Made by a program: the position numbers and the translations under genes. From Sphingobacteriia bacterium (GTDB lineage: Bacteria > Bacteroidota > Bacteroidia > Chitinophagales > Chitinophagaceae), in assembly GCA_015999745.1 (NCBI GenBank), contig JAECQP010000013.1, positions 1 to 64,000 of the forward strand: a DNA stretch of 64,000 nucleotides, given 5' to 3'. The notes under the pieces were generated by a model that had not been told where the DNA came from, did no database searches, and saw only the letters and a program-made list of their open reading frames with translations. Below, in pieces: positions 52,146 to 62,502 of the stretch (positions are counted from its first letter, which is position 1; each line of letters opens with the position of its first letter).

Positions 52146-53630
52146 TCAACGTTCCAGTTTAAAATCAGCATCTGTCGCCGGGCGCTTAGAGGCATTGGCT
52201 ATTTTCCAACCGGTACGATACATCCAGTCGGCCATTTTTTTCAGCTTCCCGTAATCGATCCGTTCTGCATTATCCAATGGGGTATGATAATCGGCATGCA
52301 ACAGCGTAGTATACATTAAAGAAGGGATTCCCTGTCTTGCATAAGGCAGGTGATCGCTTCTGAAATACCAGCCTTCAATATGGGTTGGTTTATCCCAAAG
52401 CGTATCCAGCTTAAACCGGGGACCTTCCAGGTTAGCGTCCATAGCCATCTTTACCAGGTCAAGTGAATTTCTGTGCGGTGGCGCTGCACCAAGGATGGCT
52501 GCACTGTCGGGATTATTTCTTCCAATCATATCTCCATTCAGTACAGCAACAATATTATTGCGCGGTACGGTAGGATGAGCAACATACCATCTTGAGCCCA
52601 GTAATCCCCGCTCTTCCGCGCCATGAATCACAAACAACACAGAACGCTTACCCGGATTCTTTTTAAATGCTCTTGCAGCAGCAAACATAGCTGCGTCAAC
52701 ACTGGCATTATCATCGGCCCCATAAAAAATACTGTCGTTCTGAATGGCATTCCGAACCCCATGGGCATCCTGATGTCCGCTGTACAAAAGGTATTCTGCA
52801 GACAGTTTAGGGTCTGTTCCATCAATTTTACCAACAATATTTACAGAAGGGTATTCAAAAAAATCAATGACAATATTGGCTTTCAATACGGCAGATTTAT
52901 TCATCAGTTCCTGCTTTGCAGCAGCGTGCAGCCAAAGAACGGGAACTGTGGTCTGAAGTTTTGCACTGGCACCGCCCTCAATATCATAGTTACCTCTTTC
53001 AAAATTTTCAACAGCATCATCCCAGCACCTTTCGGCAGTGGCATCAGCAATAAAAATAATAGCGGCGGCGCCTTTCGCCAGTAATATGCTACCGTATTTA
53101 TCCATGATGCTTCTGCTGTATCTCCAGGTAGGCAGGGATTTATTCATTGCAATACCTTCGGGAGAAGCTTCCAGCGCCACCACTTTCCCTTTTACATTCA
53201 CCGCATTCATATCAATCAGTGCAGCGTTGCCCAGGTAATGAATGGGCTCATCCAGTTGTTTGTTGGCCATCTGTGCAATAGCCACGTCTTTCCAGAGTTG
53301 CAGCGGGCGGCCATTGATACTGATGGTACTGTTTACATTAACACTGTGGCGCAGTAGGGTAAAATATTGAAAATAAGTACCGTCATCACCGGCAGGCTTC
53401 AGACCCAACGCGCGATATTTTTCCCCGATCCACATAGATGCTTTTAATTCGTCAAGTGTACCGGCCGAACGTCCTCTGAAATGCGCATCTGCCAAATCAT
53501 ATACATCTTTTTTCAGATCCTGCATCCTGATGGAAGAGAGGGCTGGAGGGGGAGCAACAGATTTGCCGGTTTGAGCAGCAGCAGGAAGGCTCATACCAAG
53601 CAGGGCGCTTATTACAATCCATTTTTTCAT
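52146..53630 (-). CDS. Secreted M28-family metallopeptidase
   Basis: The start at 53630 (MKKWIVISALLGMSLPAAAQ) gives a signal peptide; an upstream frame to 53672 is not needed. The 494-residue product has the M28 zinc residues in YSGHQDAHG, YGADDNASVDAA and HGAEERGLLGSRWY, plus a protease-associated insert near 150-250. The family contains aminopeptidases that act on periplasmic or extracellular peptides. Its stop is 15 nt from the FNR-like box that serves the next gene. It is divergent from the BNR protein gene, with a 76-bp shared promoter region. Confidence 0.9.
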   Translation of the reverse strand: MKKWIVISALLGMSLPAAAQTGKSVAPPPALSSIRMQDLKKDVYDLADAHFRGRSAGTLDELKASMWIGEKYRALGLKPAGDDGTYFQYFTLLRHSVNVNSTISINGRPLQLWKDVAIAQMANKQLDEPIHYLGNAALIDMNAVNVKGKVVALEASPEGIAMNKSLPTWRYSRSIMDKYGSILLAKGAAAIIFIADATAERCWDDAVENFERGNYDIEGGASAKLQTTVPVLWLHAAAKQELMNKSAVLKANIVIDFFEYPSVNIVGKIDGTDPKLSAEYLLYSGHQDAHGVRNAIQNDSIFYGADDNASVDAAMFAAARAFKKNPGKRSVLFVIHGAEERGLLGSRWYVAHPTVPRNNIVAVLNGDMIGRNNPDSAAILGAAPPHRNSLDLVKMAMDANLEGPRFKLDTLWDKPTHIEGWYFRSDHLPYARQGIPSLMYTTLLHADYHTPLDNAERIDYGKLKKMADWMYRTGWKIANASKRPATDADFKLER

Positions 53631-53706
53631 AACAGTATGGTTGAGGGAGTTAAAAAATTGGTAAGCCGCCAATTTATGATATATATTTCAGTATAAAACA
53701 CACAAC

Positions 53707-56700
53707 ATGCAAAGACACTTTCTACTGCTGCTGACGCTGATTTCATTTTCAGTATATGCATCGGCACAAACAACAGCCGATACGGCCGGCAATCAGCTCA
53801 ACAATTATTTCAAGCCGCTGAAATGGAGAAGCATCGGACCGTTCAGGGGAGGACGTTCCAATACGGCAACGGGCGTGGTGGGAAATATACATACTTATTA
53901 TATGGGTACCACCGGAGGAGGGCTCTGGAAAACAGAGGATATGGGTATCACCTGGAACAATATTTCAGACGGCTATTTCAAAACAGGTTCTGTAGGCGCC
54001 GTAGCTGTTGCCGAGAGTGATGCAAACGTGGTGTATGTGGGTATGGGAGAACATGCGGTTCGCGGCGTAATGACCCACCATGGAGATGGAGTATACAAAA
54101 GCACCGATGCAGGAAAAACCTGGCAAAAAAGGGGATTAGGACTTACACAGCATATTGCCCGGATTGCCATTGACCCCAAAGACCCCAACACCGTTTATGT
54201 GGCGGCGCAGGGTCCTTTATTCAGTAAATCTTCCGAAAGGGGTATTTACAAATCAACCGATGGCGGTGTTACCTGGAAAAAAATATTATATATAGACGAT
54301 AAAACCGGATGTGCGGAATTGTCGATGGACATGAACAATCCGCGGATACTTTATGCAGCCATGTGGGAACACGGGCGCCAGCCCTGGAAGGTAACCAGTG
54401 GCGGCCCGGGCAGCGGATTGTACAAAACCACCGATGGAGGGGAGCATTGGGAAAAGATGGAGGAGGGGCTTCCTGCTGAAACAGGAAAGATGTCGATTGC
54501 TGTTTGCAGGTCCAATTCCGAAAAAGTATATGCTTTGATCGAAAGCGATTTTGCCAAAGACGCAGGCGGGTTGTATGTATCTTCCAACGCTGGAAAGAGC
54601 TGGAAACAGGTAACCGGCGACCACCGGTTAATTCAACGGGCATGGTACTACATAGAACTCTTCACCGACCCATTGAACGAAAACACCCTGTATGTAATGA
54701 GCGCCCCCGCCCTGCGCTCTATTGACGGCGGTAAAACCTGGACCGATATTTCTTCCACGCATGGGGATTATCACAATCTCTGGATCAACCCGAAGAATTC
54801 CAACAATATGATTATTGCCGACGACGGCGGTGCGGCGATCAGTTTTAACCAGGGGAAAACCTGGAGCAGCCAGAACAATATGCCAACAGCTCAGTTTTAT
54901 AGAATCAATGTAGATAATCAATTCCCATATAATATCTACGGAGGTCAGCAAGACAACACTTCCGTTAAAATTGCCAGCAGGGCGTTGGGCAGCGGCGGTA
55001 TCGGCACCAGCCACTGGAGTGCATCGGCAGGTGGAGAAAGCGCTTTCCTGGCGTTTAATCCGGATGATCCGAGATATGTATTGGGTGGCAGCTACCAGGG
55101 AACCATTGAAGTATTGGATACCAGGTCGGCCGCGTCTACCAATATCATGGCTGCGCCCATTCAGTACCTGGGACGCGACGCCAAAGACATGAAATACCGT
55201 TTTAACTGGAATGCACCGATTATCTGGAGTAAGCATGAGCCGGGTACATTTTATCATGGAGGGCAACTATTGCTCCGCACAACAGACCTGGGTAAAACAT
55301 GGAAAGAGGTTTCACCCGATCTTACCCGTAATGAAAAGAGCAAGCAGGGAAAACCCGGTGTTCCTTTTACCAACGAAGCGGTAGGTGCGGAAAACTATGG
55401 AACGCTTAGTTATATCATGGAGTCTCCCCACGAAAAAGGGGTGATCTATACAGGAAGCGACGACGGCCTGGTTTACCTCACCAGAGACGGCGGAGAACAC
55501 TGGCAGAATATCACACCCGCAGGCCTGGCAGAATGCCTGATCAACGCCATAGAGGTTTCTCCGCACAACAAAGCCACTGCTTATATTGCCACTACAAGGT
55601 ATAAATTCAATGACCATACACCTGCTATATACAAAACGACCGATTATGGTAAAACATGGACAAGGATCAGCAATGGCATTCCTGACGGATCTTTTACCCG
55701 GGTGGTAAGAGAAGATGAAAGCAGAAAAGATCTTTTGTTTGCAGGAACAGAAACCGGCATTTACCTTTCCTGGAATGGTGGAAAAAACTGGCAACCATTC
55801 CAGTTGAATTTGCCGCTGACCCCCATCACAGATTTAAAAATTTACCAGGGCAACCTGATTGCGGCCACATCCGGAAGATCCTTTTGGATCCTGGACGACC
55901 TCAGCCTGCTTCGCCAGTACAAAAAAGAAAGTGAACAGTTTAGTATTTACCAGCCATCACCTGCTTATACCGTAACGGGTAGCAGCGAACTGGATGAATC
56001 CAATCCTGATTTTGACGGAACACATCCCTATCGTGGAGTAAATCCCGCTACCGGACTGGTGCTCTATTACCAGTTACCCGACCTGAAACCCAACACAGAT
56101 ATTTATCTGGAGATCAAAGACGGAGCAGGAAATTTTGTTCGCAGTTTCAGTTCAAAAGCAGACAGTACTTATAAGAAATACGATGGAGGGCCGCAGGCCG
56201 AGCCTTTGTTATCGGCCAACAAGGGATTGAACCGTTTTGTATGGAACCTGCTTTATCCAACCATGCCCGGTGTTACAGGAGCATATATAGAAAGCAGTTA
56301 CAAAGGACACAAGGCAATCCCCGGTAAGTACACGATTACTTTAAAAGCAGGCAGTCAGCGTTCCGGTGCCACCGCCGAGATTCTGCCCAATCCACTCTAC
56401 CCCACCACTGCTGCAGAATACAAAGCATGGCACGAATTCACCCATGCAGCAGAAAAAGAATTAACCCAGATGCACCTGATGGTCAATACCCTTCACAAAA
56501 AAAGAAAACAACTGGAGTCTGCTATTGCTCATCTGCCGGAAGAAGAACCATACAATGAACTTCGGAGCGAAGCAACAGAATTGGTGAAAAAACTGAAAGA
56601 TTGGGACGAAGACATGATTCAGCGTAAATCAACTGCATATGATGATGTAGAAAACTTCCCCAATAAGTTTACCGCCAATTATATGTTTGCCATGAACCAC

Positions 56701-56871
56701 CTGCAAAGTGATATTCCGGTGTTGAGTCAGCCTTCTGTAGCACGAATCAATGAGCTAAATGCCGATTGGAAAACCCTGAAAGCACGCGGCACAACGCTGC
56801 AGGAGGTGGAGATTCCTACAATTAACAAATTATTCTGGGCAGCGGGCATCGGCGCTATCTGGAAGAAATAA
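53707..56871 (+). CDS. Secreted BNR/sortilin-type beta-propeller protein
   Basis: A 1054-residue protein with a signal peptide ([16 protein letters not shown]) and many Asp-box turns typical of BNR/VPS10 propellers: [48 protein letters not shown] and NGGKNW. Two consecutive propellers are probable, then a C-terminal beta-sandwich (about 760-890) and a helical tail rich in Lys/Glu. Proteins of this build are often annotated as glycosyl hydrolases without proof. It sits between divergent M28 and co-directional hydrolase genes; a role in peptide or glycan handling is only suggested. Confidence 0.85.
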   Translation: MQRHFLLLLTLISFSVYASAQTTADTAGNQLNNYFKPLKWRSIGPFRGGRSNTATGVVGNIHTYYMGTTGGGLWKTEDMGITWNNISDGYFKTGSVGAVAVAESDANVVYVGMGEHAVRGVMTHHGDGVYKSTDAGKTWQKRGLGLTQHIARIAIDPKDPNTVYVAAQGPLFSKSSERGIYKSTDGGVTWKKILYIDDKTGCAELSMDMNNPRILYAAMWEHGRQPWKVTSGGPGSGLYKTTDGGEHWEKMEEGLPAETGKMSIAVCRSNSEKVYALIESDFAKDAGGLYVSSNAGKSWKQVTGDHRLIQRAWYYIELFTDPLNENTLYVMSAPALRSIDGGKTWTDISSTHGDYHNLWINPKNSNNMIIADDGGAAISFNQGKTWSSQNNMPTAQFYRINVDNQFPYNIYGGQQDNTSVKIASRALGSGGIGTSHWSASAGGESAFLAFNPDDPRYVLGGSYQGTIEVLDTRSAASTNIMAAPIQYLGRDAKDMKYRFNWNAPIIWSKHEPGTFYHGGQLLLRTTDLGKTWKEVSPDLTRNEKSKQGKPGVPFTNEAVGAENYGTLSYIMESPHEKGVIYTGSDDGLVYLTRDGGEHWQNITPAGLAECLINAIEVSPHNKATAYIATTRYKFNDHTPAIYKTTDYGKTWTRISNGIPDGSFTRVVREDESRKDLLFAGTETGIYLSWNGGKNWQPFQLNLPLTPITDLKIYQGNLIAATSGRSFWILDDLSLLRQYKKESEQFSIYQPSPAYTVTGSSELDESNPDFDGTHPYRGVNPATGLVLYYQLPDLKPNTDIYLEIKDGAGNFVRSFSSKADSTYKKYDGGPQAEPLLSANKGLNRFVWNLLYPTMPGVTGAYIESSYKGHKAIPGKYTITLKAGSQRSGATAEILPNPLYPTTAAEYKAWHEFTHAAEKELTQMHLMVNTLHKKRKQLESAIAHLPEEEPYNELRSEATELVKKLKDWDEDMIQRKSTAYDDVENFPNKFTANYMFAMNHLQSDIPVLSQPSVARINELNADWKTLKARGTTLQEVEIPTINKLFWAAGIGAIWKK

Positions 56872-56895
56872 TAATATTATAGGCAAATACAGCTT

Positions 56896-57831
56896 ATGAA
56901 AAAACTATTGAAATTAATCGGGTATACATTGCTGACCATACTTGCATTACTCGTGATCCTGTTTGCAGTTTTTTTTCAGCGAGACAGAACAGTAGAAGAA
57001 TTGAAGCCTCTCTACACCAATGCCTCCTCGGCATTTATGCCACTCATGGGCATGCAGGTGCATTACAGGGATGAGGGTAATAAGGCAGACACAACGCCAC
57101 TGTTGCTGATCCACGGAATGTCCTCCTCACTCAATACATTCGACAGTGTGGCATTACTGCTGAGAGAACAACGCAGGGTCATCAGCATTGATATGCCGGC
57201 CTTCGGACTAACTGGGCCCAATCCGGAAAACAAATACAGCTTTACCTATTACAGTCAGTTTCTCGATTCTTTTTTAACCCGTTTGGGAGTGCCGGTTTGT
57301 GATATCGCCGGTAATTCACTCGGTGGTGGCATTGCCTGGCAATTTACCACAGCACACCCCGAAAAAGTAAGAAAGCTGATCCTGATAGATGCCTCCGGAT
57401 ATCCGGTAAAAAATGCCAGGGGGTCGCTGGGTTTTAAGATTGCCACAACGCCGGTCATCAATAACCTGATGTTGTACATAACCCCAAAAGCGCTGGTAAG
57501 AAAAAGCCTCGAAGGGATTTATTACAACAAAAACATCGTAACAGAAGCGCAGGTAACCCGGTTTCACGATGTAGCCATCAGCCAGGGGAACAGAAAAGCA
57601 TTCATGAGTATCATGAAGAACGGATTTGAGCAGGAGCCGGAAAAAATCAGCACCATTCATAAGCCTACATTAATCATATGGGGAGAGAAGGATGGCCTGA
57701 TTCCCGTGGAGAACGCCTATCTGTTCCAGAAAAATATTAAAGGCAGCAAGCTGGTTGTATTAAACGGGGTAGGTCATGTGCCAATGGAAGAAGCACCTCA
57801 AAAAACAGCAATGATAATAGCGGGTTTTTGA
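56896..57831 (+). CDS. Membrane-anchored alpha/beta hydrolase
   Basis: A 311-residue protein with an N-terminal membrane helix (LIGYTLLTILALLVILFAVFF), then the hydrolase core: LLLIHGMSSSLNTFD (oxyanion hole), nucleophile Ser in GNSLGG, acid in WGEKDGLIP and His in GVGHVPMEEAP. The catalytic part should face the periplasm. It follows the BNR gene by 24 nt, so both may be one transcript. Its stop codon TGA lies in the loop of the terminator at 57816-57840, so the last residues are encoded in the terminator stem. Confidence 0.87.
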   Translation: MKKLLKLIGYTLLTILALLVILFAVFFQRDRTVEELKPLYTNASSAFMPLMGMQVHYRDEGNKADTTPLLLIHGMSSSLNTFDSVALLLREQRRVISIDMPAFGLTGPNPENKYSFTYYSQFLDSFLTRLGVPVCDIAGNSLGGGIAWQFTTAHPEKVRKLILIDASGYPVKNARGSLGFKIATTPVINNLMLYITPKALVRKSLEGIYYNKNIVTEAQVTRFHDVAISQGNRKAFMSIMKNGFEQEPEKISTIHKPTLIIWGEKDGLIPVENAYLFQKNIKGSKLVVLNGVGHVPMEEAPQKTAMIIAGF

Positions 57832-57840
57832 CCCGCTATT
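57816..57840 (+). terminator. Terminator overlapping the hydrolase stop codon
   Basis: Perfect 10-bp stem AATAGCGGGT/ACCCGCTATT with a TTTTG loop, followed by TTTTGG. The hydrolase stop (57829-57831) spans the loop and right arm. Confidence 0.85.
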
Positions 57841-58290
57841 TTTTGGTCTTTCCTTTTTTAATAGAACCGTTTTTGCAAAAAACGGGGGCGATCCATACCC
57901 CCCGATACGTCCGCCCCCCTCTGGAGATATTCAGCAAGATCACTGAAACAAAACCAACTGACTGCAAATTGCTACAAACAATTCATACATCATATACTCT
58001 TTTTTAGGTATTTCGTGTAGTATTTTGTCTACATATTTTCGTGAAAAAACCCGACAATTAAACACCGGTTCCCATATTTAAAAATTTCGGATCGTATTCA
58101 ATACAGGAATATGCGTACCCGGTTTATAAGCGTTCTGCATTCCGGCCGATGTTAGATAAAATATTCTCTATACGAATCAGGTAGGAATTTTTCAGATCCC
58201 CTACTATCGCTGACAACGTATATAAAGCTACAATTTACTTTTAAAAACAGCCTTTTTCTTATACCTTCCGGTAACAACACACCCCCCAAT
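57841..58290. other. 450-bp gap without a gene
   Basis: The first part has two stems: CCGTTTTT/AAAAACGG (57867-57885, 3-nt loop) and a weak GGGGGCG/CGCCCCC pair (57884-57918, 21-nt loop). The rest is A/T-rich and carries no reading frame of note. A TACTTTTA at 58236-58243, 47 nt before the peptidase ATG, is a candidate -7 element for that gene. I see no RNA gene or repeat I can name. Confidence 0.5.
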
Positions 58291-59577
58291 ATGAAAAAGC
58301 TTTTATTACTGTTTTGTTTCTACGGAAGTATCGGTGCATTGAATGCACAAACCCTTACAGCCGAAGAACAAAAAATTGTTCTTCAGACCGAAAAGAATTT
58401 TCCGCAAATGATGGAGCTGCTGAAAGCCTCTGTCAATATCAACAGCGGTACATTTAATATACAGGGCGTAAAGCAGGTAGGCGAGCTCTATGCGGCCGAA
58501 CTCCGTAAACTTGGCTTTAGCATTGAATGGGTCGGCCTTCCCGATTCCTTAAAAAGAGCCGGACACCTGGTAGCCTACCGAAAAGGGAAAAAGGGTAAAA
58601 AACTATTCCTCATCGGTCACCTGGATACCGTTTTTGAACCGGATATGCCTGCCAACCCTTTTACCCAACTGAGCGATACAACCATTACCGGACAGGGGAT
58701 TAATGATATGAAAGGCGGAGATGTAATCATTATTGCAGCCATGAAGGCCCTGCACGAGCTGAACCTGTTGAACGACGCCACCGTCACTATCTATATGACG
58801 GGGGATGAAGAAAATGCAGGAGAACCCAGGGAGGTAAGCCGGGGAGATTTTATTACCCGCGCCAAAGCACATGATATTGCCCTGGGCTTTGAAGGCGCCA
58901 ATGGACTCAATAGTATTGCCACCGCCCGCAGGGGTTCAAGTGGGTGGCAACTGGAAGTAGAGGGCAAACAAGGTCATTCCTCCGGCGTATTTACCGGTGC
59001 GGGATATGGTTCCATTTATGAAGCCTCCAGGATCATCAATACCTTCCGGGAAACGCTGGGCAAGGAAAAATACCTTTCTTTTAACCCCGGCCTGTTTATG
59101 GGGGGCTCAGAAATTGATGTGAACCTGGAAGCACAAAAAGGATCTGCTTCCGGAAAAACCAATATTATTTCTCCCAAAACAGTAGTAATCGGTGATCTCC
59201 GGTTTTTATCGGAAGAGCAAAAGAACAATGCGCGTAAAACCATGCAGCAGATTACTGCTCAAAGTCTTCCCGGAACAAAAGCCCGCATTCGCTTTGAGGA
59301 TGGCATCCCGGCCATGGCGCCAACCAGCGGCAACGAGGCATTGGCCGAAGAACTGAGCAAAACAAACCTGGCCCTGGGTTTTGGAAAAGTAACACCTGGT
59401 AATCCGGGAAGCCGTGGTGCGGGAGATATTTCTTACATAGCTGCTTACCTGGACTGCCTTGACGGTTTTGGAGCATCCGGAAAGGGCGCTCATGCACCGG
59501 GTGAGGTATTAAATGTAAAAGAGTTCCCCAAACTGATGAAGCGGGCTGCCGTATTCATCTACAGGCTTACCAGATAA
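58291..59577 (+). CDS. Secreted M20-family metallopeptidase
   Basis: A 428-residue protein with a signal peptide (LLLLFCFYGSIGALNAQ). The di-zinc residues are in LIGHLDTVFEP, GINDMKGGDVI and TGDEENAGEP, with the last His in the KGAHAPGE segment; a lid domain follows RRGSSGWQLEVEGKQGHSSG. The family includes carboxypeptidases and aminoacylases. It is preceded by the 450-bp gap, so it is transcribed on its own, and converges with the BamA-like gene. Confidence 0.92.
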   Translation: MKKLLLLFCFYGSIGALNAQTLTAEEQKIVLQTEKNFPQMMELLKASVNINSGTFNIQGVKQVGELYAAELRKLGFSIEWVGLPDSLKRAGHLVAYRKGKKGKKLFLIGHLDTVFEPDMPANPFTQLSDTTITGQGINDMKGGDVIIIAAMKALHELNLLNDATVTIYMTGDEENAGEPREVSRGDFITRAKAHDIALGFEGANGLNSIATARRGSSGWQLEVEGKQGHSSGVFTGAGYGSIYEASRIINTFRETLGKEKYLSFNPGLFMGGSEIDVNLEAQKGSASGKTNIISPKTVVIGDLRFLSEEQKNNARKTMQQITAQSLPGTKARIRFEDGIPAMAPTSGNEALAEELSKTNLALGFGKVTPGNPGSRGAGDISYIAAYLDCLDGFGASGKGAHAPGEVLNVKEFPKLMKRAAVFIYRLTR

Positions 59578-59648
59578 AATCTGTCAAACGAATTACTCCA
59601 CCGCAAAGGTTGCTCCTCAAAAAAGGGAGCGGCATTATTGTTTATGTA

Positions 59649-60890
59649 CTAAAAGGTTTCCTGAAGGTTAAAATAAATGGCCGATCCGCCCTGCCCTCTT
59701 CCGTAGTCAATGGCAATATTGGTTTTGTTGAGCTTACTCAGTTTAAGCCTGATTCCAGCTCCATAACCAATGGCAAAATGATCAGAGAGCAACTGCCTTT
59801 TCAGGTCATTACTGGCGGTTGTCAGGTTAACGAATGTCACACCACCCAAAAAACCGTTTCGCGAAACGGGGAAACGGTATTCTGATTCGCCATACCACAT
59901 ATTTTCGCCACGGATCCTTCCCTGCACATAACCCCTGCCCGTACGGTTGTACATATCCCAGGAGATAGCAGGCATTTCCAGGTAAGGCTGTTTGCCGCTG
60001 GTTACAAATTGGGCCATGGTCCAAAAGCCAAGAATCTGCGATTGTTTCCTTTTTTTGGCCAGGTTAATATAGCCGCGGTATTCATAGTAAAGTGTATTGT
60101 TGTTGCGGGTGCTGCCAAAAATTTCGCGGTTCGCCCGGAAACTGACCTGGGCAAAATGACCCTTTTGAGGATTCACCGAATTGTCTCTGCTATCGAACAA
60201 AATATTCATGGAAAGTCCCACCGAAGTATAATGGTTAGTAGGTAACTGGTTACTCAGCGAGTAGTCGTAATGGGCAGATAAAAAGGTTCCCGGCGGAACA
60301 GTGTCCAATGCTTTATCCCGGATATCATAATGCCAGTCTACATTTAACCCTACGCCGGCAAACCAGTGCCCCTTGATATGGCGATACACATTTTCATAAA
60401 ACCGTGCGTATTTAAAATTCATGTCCTGCGCTACAGCGCCGCCTTCCTGGGGATCACTAAAATTAACACCCAGGCCATATGTGGGTTGTGAAAACAGCAG
60501 CCAGCGCCAGTCTCCCTGTAAAATCCACCGGTCATTTTTTAAAAAAATATTACTCCTGAAATTGGCGTTCACCTGATTTTTGGTGGTAACGGTGATATTC
60601 GCCAACAGGTTGGAAACGTGCGTGGTGCGTTGGTTCCCGGTTAAAATACCGGCGCTTACCCCTGCGCCCAGCACAAAACCCAGGGCCGGGTTATAACCAG
60701 GTATTGGTAATATGCTGGGATAGAGCTTTCCTACCTGAAAACTATCATTTCGTTTGGTAACAGCGGTTTGTTTTCTGTTGAACAATAAGTCTGCCATATC
60801 CTTTTGGGGAATATCTGTACGCTGGGCGGCAACGGGAAATAGCGACAGTAAAAAAACAGGCGTCAGAAAGATATGCGGGGGCTTAAACAA
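59649..60890 (-). CDS. BamA/TamA-family outer membrane beta-barrel protein, TTG start
   Basis: A 413-residue protein with a signal peptide (FLTPVFLLSLFPVAAQ). The only start that keeps the signal is TTG at 60890. The mature part is a barrel without POTRA domains: FVLGAGVSAGILTGN, LSMNILFDSRDNSVNPQKGHFAQVSF (the conserved D-x-R-x-x-x-x-x-P-x-x-G type segment of the surface antigen family), YRFPVSRNGFLGGVTFVNL and a terminal Phe in FNLQETF. Its cargo is unknown. It is read leftward, converging with the M20 gene. Confidence 0.85.
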   Translation of the reverse strand: MFKPPHIFLTPVFLLSLFPVAAQRTDIPQKDMADLLFNRKQTAVTKRNDSFQVGKLYPSILPIPGYNPALGFVLGAGVSAGILTGNQRTTHVSNLLANITVTTKNQVNANFRSNIFLKNDRWILQGDWRWLLFSQPTYGLGVNFSDPQEGGAVAQDMNFKYARFYENVYRHIKGHWFAGVGLNVDWHYDIRDKALDTVPPGTFLSAHYDYSLSNQLPTNHYTSVGLSMNILFDSRDNSVNPQKGHFAQVSFRANREIFGSTRNNNTLYYEYRGYINLAKKRKQSQILGFWTMAQFVTSGKQPYLEMPAISWDMYNRTGRGYVQGRIRGENMWYGESEYRFPVSRNGFLGGVTFVNLTTASNDLKRQLLSDHFAIGYGAGIRLKLSKLNKTNIAIDYGRGQGGSAIYFNLQETF

Positions 60891-60936
60891 TCGTAGTGTA
60901 TTGTAATGGCGAACGAAGGTATATGAAAAAAGTTAT

Positions 60937-61983
60937 TTATACATAAACCGGGCGAAGCACCCAGCTCCGGTGTCCGGATTTTCGGAACACCAGCCACCAG
61001 AAAAAGAACAGCGTACTGAGTATAGTCATTGACAGGATACTCCATTCAGGCAAAACACCCCTCATATCAAGGAGCAATCCATCTTTTTCCAGGTGATTAA
61101 ACCCAAGTAAAGCAGGAATCCTGAACCAGTAATAACAGGATACACCTGCAGCAGCAAAAAAGCTGATTAAAACACGTTCCTGTTGTTGGCCAATCAGTCT
61201 TTTCAGCAAAACAAACAACAGGAGGGATCCGAGAAATCCAAAAAAAGGATATGCATATGCATCAAGTAACAAGGTCAGGCTGGTGGCGCCGGTATGATCG
61301 GGCACCTGGAACCAACCCCATATAAATCCCGGCAAACCGCCAATGGTCAGCAATCCGCTCCATGTCTGGTAGCTGTTTTTCCTGGTAATGGCCGGATGAA
61401 ACCCGGGGGTGGTGTCCGGACAGGGCACAGAACACTTCACACACCGATCGCAATGCGCATTGGGCAGGGATGCAATGATCCTGGATCCATATAATTTCTC
61501 TACCGGATGAACAGGGCAAAGAGAAGAACACCATCCGCTTTTCCAATCGTATCGAAAGCCCATCAAAATTCCGGTAACAGCCGCAACAGTAAGTAATGCT
61601 GCCGTAGCCATACCATTTGTATTAAAAAGTGCATGGCGAACCGGAACAATCAGGTACAAGGCAATAATTGCAACTAACTGCAACTTAGATTGCAGCAGGG
61701 GGCTCATTTTCTTTTTGTTCGATAAGTTTAGGTGCCGGGGCAGTAAAACCGTGGTAGCCAGCGGGCAGATATTCCGCCAGAGTCCTGCAGCAACCACCAG
61801 TAAGGCTGGCGCCACTGGAATCAGTATGTTCCATAAGATCAACAAACCCAAAGGAGGGTCAAAAATCAGCAACAAAAAAATACAAAGGCCAATCAGCCAA
61901 ACAAGCAACTGCACCATCCTCCATATAAAAACAGAACGTTGAGATAAGGTATTACCATTCCGGAGCGAGCCAGCTTTCGTCAT
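60937..61983 (-). CDS. NapH/NosR-like membrane protein with Fe-S ferredoxin motifs
   Basis: The start at 61983 (MTKAGSLRNGN) is preferred over TTG at 62013. The 348-residue product has about eight helices and the polyferredoxin pattern of NapH/NosR-C-terminal proteins: WRNICPLATTVLL, GWCSSLCPVHPVEKLYG and HCDRCVKCSVPCPDTTP with a [4Fe-4S] Cys set. Such proteins pass electrons from quinol to periplasmic reductases. An FNR-like box lies 56 nt before the ATG with TAAATTGC 22 nt past it, so it probably belongs to the nos regulon although 10 kb away. An electron donor role for NosZ is an inference. Confidence 0.8.
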   Translation of the reverse strand: MTKAGSLRNGNTLSQRSVFIWRMVQLLVWLIGLCIFLLLIFDPPLGLLILWNILIPVAPALLVVAAGLWRNICPLATTVLLPRHLNLSNKKKMSPLLQSKLQLVAIIALYLIVPVRHALFNTNGMATAALLTVAAVTGILMGFRYDWKSGWCSSLCPVHPVEKLYGSRIIASLPNAHCDRCVKCSVPCPDTTPGFHPAITRKNSYQTWSGLLTIGGLPGFIWGWFQVPDHTGATSLTLLLDAYAYPFFGFLGSLLLFVLLKRLIGQQQERVLISFFAAAGVSCYYWFRIPALLGFNHLEKDGLLLDMRGVLPEWSILSMTILSTLFFFWWLVFRKSGHRSWVLRPVYV

Positions 61984-62039
61984 ATCAAAGCAGTATGTGA
62001 ATGAATACTGCAATTTACCGGAAAGCGAATTTTTAAAAC

Positions 62040-62053
62040 ATGATTTTAATCAT
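62040..62053 (-). promoter_or_regulatory. FNR-like box before the NapH/NosR-like gene
   Basis: ATGATTTTAATCAT fits ATGAT-N4-ATCAT exactly. On the minus strand, TAAATTGC follows after exactly 22 nt, a weaker match to TAnnTTTG (four of six). Confidence 0.6.
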
Positions 62054-62059
62054 GCCGTA

Positions 62060-62461
62060 TCAGCCCATGGTAATTTGGTAAACGTCGGATTGATTCCGTT
62101 GAATATCCTTGTATTCAAAGCCATCCCGCTGATCCGTTTCTTCAATCAGATCAAAGGAGGTACAGTTTTTGGGAAGCCCCTCAAATATCAGCGTAAAGCG
62201 GGTATCCGGGCCGGTAAGCGGCGTGTATACCGGATACCAGGTAATATTAATGGCATTCAGAATTTTGCTTCGATGGCCGGTGTTGTGTGCAACCAGGTAA
62301 GTGGTTTGCCAGATACGAATCATACAATCCTGCCATAGCGGGGTAGCGTACTTTACATGCACAATCACCTGCCCTCTAACTTCAGTGTGGCCCTGCAAAG
62401 ACAGGCGGATGGATTGATCCAATTCAACAGCAGGTGATACGACAGGATTATTTAATGTCAT
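62060..62461 (-). CDS. Conserved hypothetical protein, 133 aa
   Basis: A 133-residue protein without signal peptide, membrane helix or known motif. It alternates strands (LSLQGHTEVRGQVIVHVKY, RFTLIFEGLPKNCTSFDLIEE), suggesting a small beta-sandwich. It ends 7 nt before the FNR-like box of the NapH-like gene, and so lies upstream in the same direction. Function unknown; a shared transcript with the DUF1080 gene is possible, since only 41 nt separate them. Confidence 0.6.
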   Translation of the reverse strand: MTLNNPVVSPAVELDQSIRLSLQGHTEVRGQVIVHVKYATPLWQDCMIRIWQTTYLVAHNTGHRSKILNAINITWYPVYTPLTGPDTRFTLIFEGLPKNCTSFDLIEETDQRDGFEYKDIQRNQSDVYQITMG

Positions 62462-62502
62462 GTGCTCTTTTGAGCTGCAAATTATTAATTAGAATGATCA
62501 GC

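Noticed and set aside
54628..55266. 212-codon frame antisense to the BNR-repeat gene
   Set aside because: The plus-strand frame carries regular Asp-box motifs; the antisense frame has none.
57884..57918. GGGGGCG/CGCCCCC stem in the long gap as a terminator or riboswitch
   Set aside because: The loop is 21 nt and no T tract or known riboswitch core was seen, so it is left as an unclassified stem.
59610..59640. GCTCC/GGAGC hairpin between the M20 and BamA-like genes as a terminator
   Set aside because: Only five pairs plus a wobble form, so the stem is too weak to call.
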